A stretch of DNA of 13,942 bases. It comes from Intrasporangiaceae bacterium. GTDB lineage: Bacteria; Actinomycetota; Actinomycetes; Actinomycetales; Dermatophilaceae. Numbering within the stretch: the stretch's first letter is position 1; the number at the start of each line of letters is the position of its first letter. The position numbers and the translations under genes were made by a program. Under the pieces are notes generated by a model. It made no database searches, was not told the origin of the DNA, and saw nothing but the letters and a program-made list of their open reading frames with translations. Of the stretch, positions 12,791-13,942 are shown piece after piece. The DNA lies in the NCBI GenBank assembly GCA_012518475.1, contig JAAYSB010000033.1, forward strand, positions 1-13,942. The letters are read 5' to 3'.

Positions 12791-13621
12791 ATGCAGACCT
12801 ATGAGCTCAACGACGGCCAACAGCTCCCGGTGATCGGGTTCGGGACCTACCCGCTCCGAGGCGCCGAGGGCGTCTCGACGATGGTCAGTGCCCTCGAGCT
12901 CGGCTACCGGCTGCTCGATTCGGCAGTGAATTACGAGAACGAGGTCGAGGTCGGGGAGGCGGTCCGGCAGAGCAGCCTGCCCCGTGAGGACGTGGTCATC
13001 ACGACGAAGATCCCCGGTCGCTTCCACGCCAAGGACCTGGCGATCGCGTCGGTCGAGGACTCGCTGCGGCGGATGGAGCTCGATGTGATCGATCTCGTCC
13101 TCATCCACTGGCCCAACCCGAGCCAGGGGCGCTATGTCGAGGCGTGGGAGGCGCTCGTCGAGTGCCGCGAGCGCGACCTGGTCCGCTCGATCGGGGTCTC
13201 GAACTTCACCGAGGAACACCTGACCCGGATCATCGACGCGACCGGGGTGACGCCGGCGGTGAACCAGATCGAGCTGCACCCGCGCTTCCCTCAGGAGGAC
13301 ATGGTCGCGGTCCACGAACGGCTCGGGATCGTCACCGAGTCGTGGTCGCCGCTCGGCAAGGGCAGCGTGGACCTGTCGGCGGAGCCGATCGCCGACGCCG
13401 CCGAGAACCACGGCGTAACGAATGCGCAGGTCGTGCTGCGGTGGCACCTCGACCGGGGCCAGCTCCCCCTGCCGAAGTCCGAGTCCCCGGAGCGGCAGGC
13501 GCAGAACCTCGACGTGCTCGGCTTCACGCTCACCGAGACGGAGATCGCGGCGATCTCCGCGATGGGTGTCGGTGACGGACGACGCTTCGACGGGGACCCG
13601 AACACCCACGAGGAGATGTAG
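12791..13621 (+). CDS. aldo/keto reductase (AKR superfamily, 2,5-diketogluconate reductase-like)
   Basis: The predicted product has 276 residues, typical for the family, starting at ATG 12791; the upstream GGTGGGGG is only a weak ribosome site. An in-frame GTG at 12650 lies within the palindrome and leads into Gly/Arg-rich noise, so it was not used. The catalytic tetrad is complete: D43 and Y48 (LDSAVNYENE), K73 (TTKIPG) and H106 (LIHWPNP). Other AKR signatures are GFGTYPL at 16-22, IGVSNF at 134-139, NQIELHP at 158-164 and the NADPH-binding KSESPERQAQN at 229-239. It is a cytosolic NADPH-dependent reductase of aldehydes, ketones or sugar derivatives; the physiological substrate is not evident. 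The next gene begins 65 bp downstream and has its own -10-like element, so co-transcription is possible but not required. Confidence 0.93.
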   Translation: MQTYELNDGQQLPVIGFGTYPLRGAEGVSTMVSALELGYRLLDSAVNYENEVEVGEAVRQSSLPREDVVITTKIPGRFHAKDLAIASVEDSLRRMELDVIDLVLIHWPNPSQGRYVEAWEALVECRERDLVRSIGVSNFTEEHLTRIIDATGVTPAVNQIELHPRFPQEDMVAVHERLGIVTESWSPLGKGSVDLSAEPIADAAENHGVTNAQVVLRWHLDRGQLPLPKSESPERQAQNLDVLGFTLTETEIAAISAMGVGDGRRFDGDPNTHEEM

Positions 13622-13673
13622 CCACCCGCCGCCGTCGCGCTCGACAAGTCCCCGCGGGAGGGTTGCATACCGG

Positions 13674-13679
13674 TAGAAC
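13674..13679 (+). promoter_or_regulatory. -10-like hexamer before the N-formylglutamate amidohydrolase gene
   Basis: TAGAAC lies 7 nt before ATG 13687, with GAGG directly adjoining the ATG and so too close to act as a ribosome site. This is the same leaderless geometry seen at other starts in the window. No clear -35 is seen. Confidence 0.3.
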
Positions 13680-13686
13680 CTTGAGG

Positions 13687-13942
13687 ATGAGGAACGACCC
13701 GAGACCCGCAGTGATCTTCGACGGCGACTGGTCCGGCCAGCTCGTCGGGACCGCGATCCACGCCGGCCACGACCTGCGCCCGGAGGTCGCCGAGGTGATG
13801 ATCCTCGACGAGGACACCCGGCTGCGCGAGGAGGACCCGCACACCGACGAGATCGCGAAGCTCACGCCGGCGCGCGTCGTCGTCAACCGCTCCCGCTTCG
13901 AGGTCGACCTCAACCGGCTCCGCGAGGACGCGGTCTATCGGA
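13687..13942 (+). CDS. N-formylglutamate amidohydrolase family protein, 3' end outside the window (partial)
   Basis: The first 85 residues are visible from ATG 13687. IHAGHDLRPEV, LDEDTRLREEDPHTDEIA and VVVNRSRFEVDLNR are hallmark segments of the N-formylglutamate amidohydrolase (FGase) family, a zinc-dependent hydrolase fold; the His and Asp/Glu residues in the first two segments are expected metal ligands or active-site residues. Family members release formate from N-formyl-glutamate in histidine degradation, but many homologues act elsewhere or are uncharacterised, and no histidine-utilisation gene is visible in the window. The frame is intact to the window end with codon use like its neighbours, so the truncation is only the window edge. 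Confidence 0.88.
   Translation, partial: MRNDPRPAVIFDGDWSGQLVGTAIHAGHDLRPEVAEVMILDEDTRLREEDPHTDEIAKLTPARVVVNRSRFEVDLNRLREDAVYR

Noticed and set aside
11370..12833. Long plus-strand frame over the DUF368 gene
   Set aside because: Antisense shadow of a membrane protein with two clear DUF368 motifs; it also runs through the terminator hairpin and the repeat-rich spacer.
12185..13609. Long minus-strand frame over the aldo/keto reductase
   Set aside because: Lacks domain features and spans the palindrome and spacer; the plus-strand reductase has a full catalytic tetrad.
13622..13686. Terminator after the aldo/keto reductase
   Set aside because: Only an 8-bp CCCGCGGG palindrome is visible, with no adequate stem-loop.

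Overview
The window is GC-rich, with genes packed tightly on both strands. It has several traits typical of Actinomycetota: a DUF2510-type tryptophan-rich module, an actinobacterial tryptophan-rich N-terminus on an Excalibur protein, a DUF6328 membrane protein, and several starts that look leaderless (a -10-like hexamer 6-9 nt before ATG with no Shine-Dalgarno). I would place it as a chromosomal segment of a heterotrophic actinobacterium, probably Micrococcales, but the genus cannot be read from the sequence. I see no tRNA, rRNA, CRISPR array, transposase, phage gene or replication origin.

Layout. (a) 3-1636, plus strand: the 3' part of a DUF4236-like protein, overlapping by ATGA a membrane-anchored protein with an Excalibur calcium-binding tail. 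(b) 1653-2484, minus strand: a YchJ-family SEC-C protein followed by a small protein of possible tubby/LURP-one fold. (c) 2538-2563: a 9-bp-arm inverted repeat between divergent genes, then a DUF6328 four-helix membrane protein (2621-3118). (d) 3143-5442: the most distinctive block, a compact sulfur operon. It holds an SQR-like flavoprotein, a single-cysteine TusE/DsrC protein and a DsrE2-type protein. It is preceded by an inverted repeat of CsoR/CstR-operator type that overlaps the -10 of an apparently leaderless promoter. (e) 5457-6875, minus strand, convergent with (d): an ion-transporter (IT) superfamily membrane protein. (f) 7044-7891: a 38-codon remnant resembling the N-terminus of an aldose 1-epimerase, overlapping a membrane-anchored thermonuclease. 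(g) 7961-11125: a SwrC/AcrB-like RND exporter. (h) 11145-12512, minus strand: a two-helix protein and a DUF368 (PopT-type) undecaprenyl-phosphate translocase, separated by a strong hairpin. (i) 12513-12790: a spacer with three repeat structures, including a near-perfect 36-bp palindrome. (j) 12791 to the end: an aldo/keto reductase and the 5' end of an N-formylglutamate amidohydrolase.

How the genes may work together. In (d) the SQR-like enzyme would oxidise sulfide, or a related low-valent sulfur species, to protein-bound persulfide while passing electrons to the quinone pool. The DsrE2 and TusE proteins would then accept and relay the sulfane sulfur. No sulfite reductase, rhodanese, TusA, persulfide dioxygenase or regulator gene is in the window, so the likely role is sulfide/persulfide detoxification or sulfur trafficking rather than lithotrophic growth. 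The convergent transporter could be functionally linked, but this is only inference from position. The remaining genes look like ordinary housekeeping or envelope functions.
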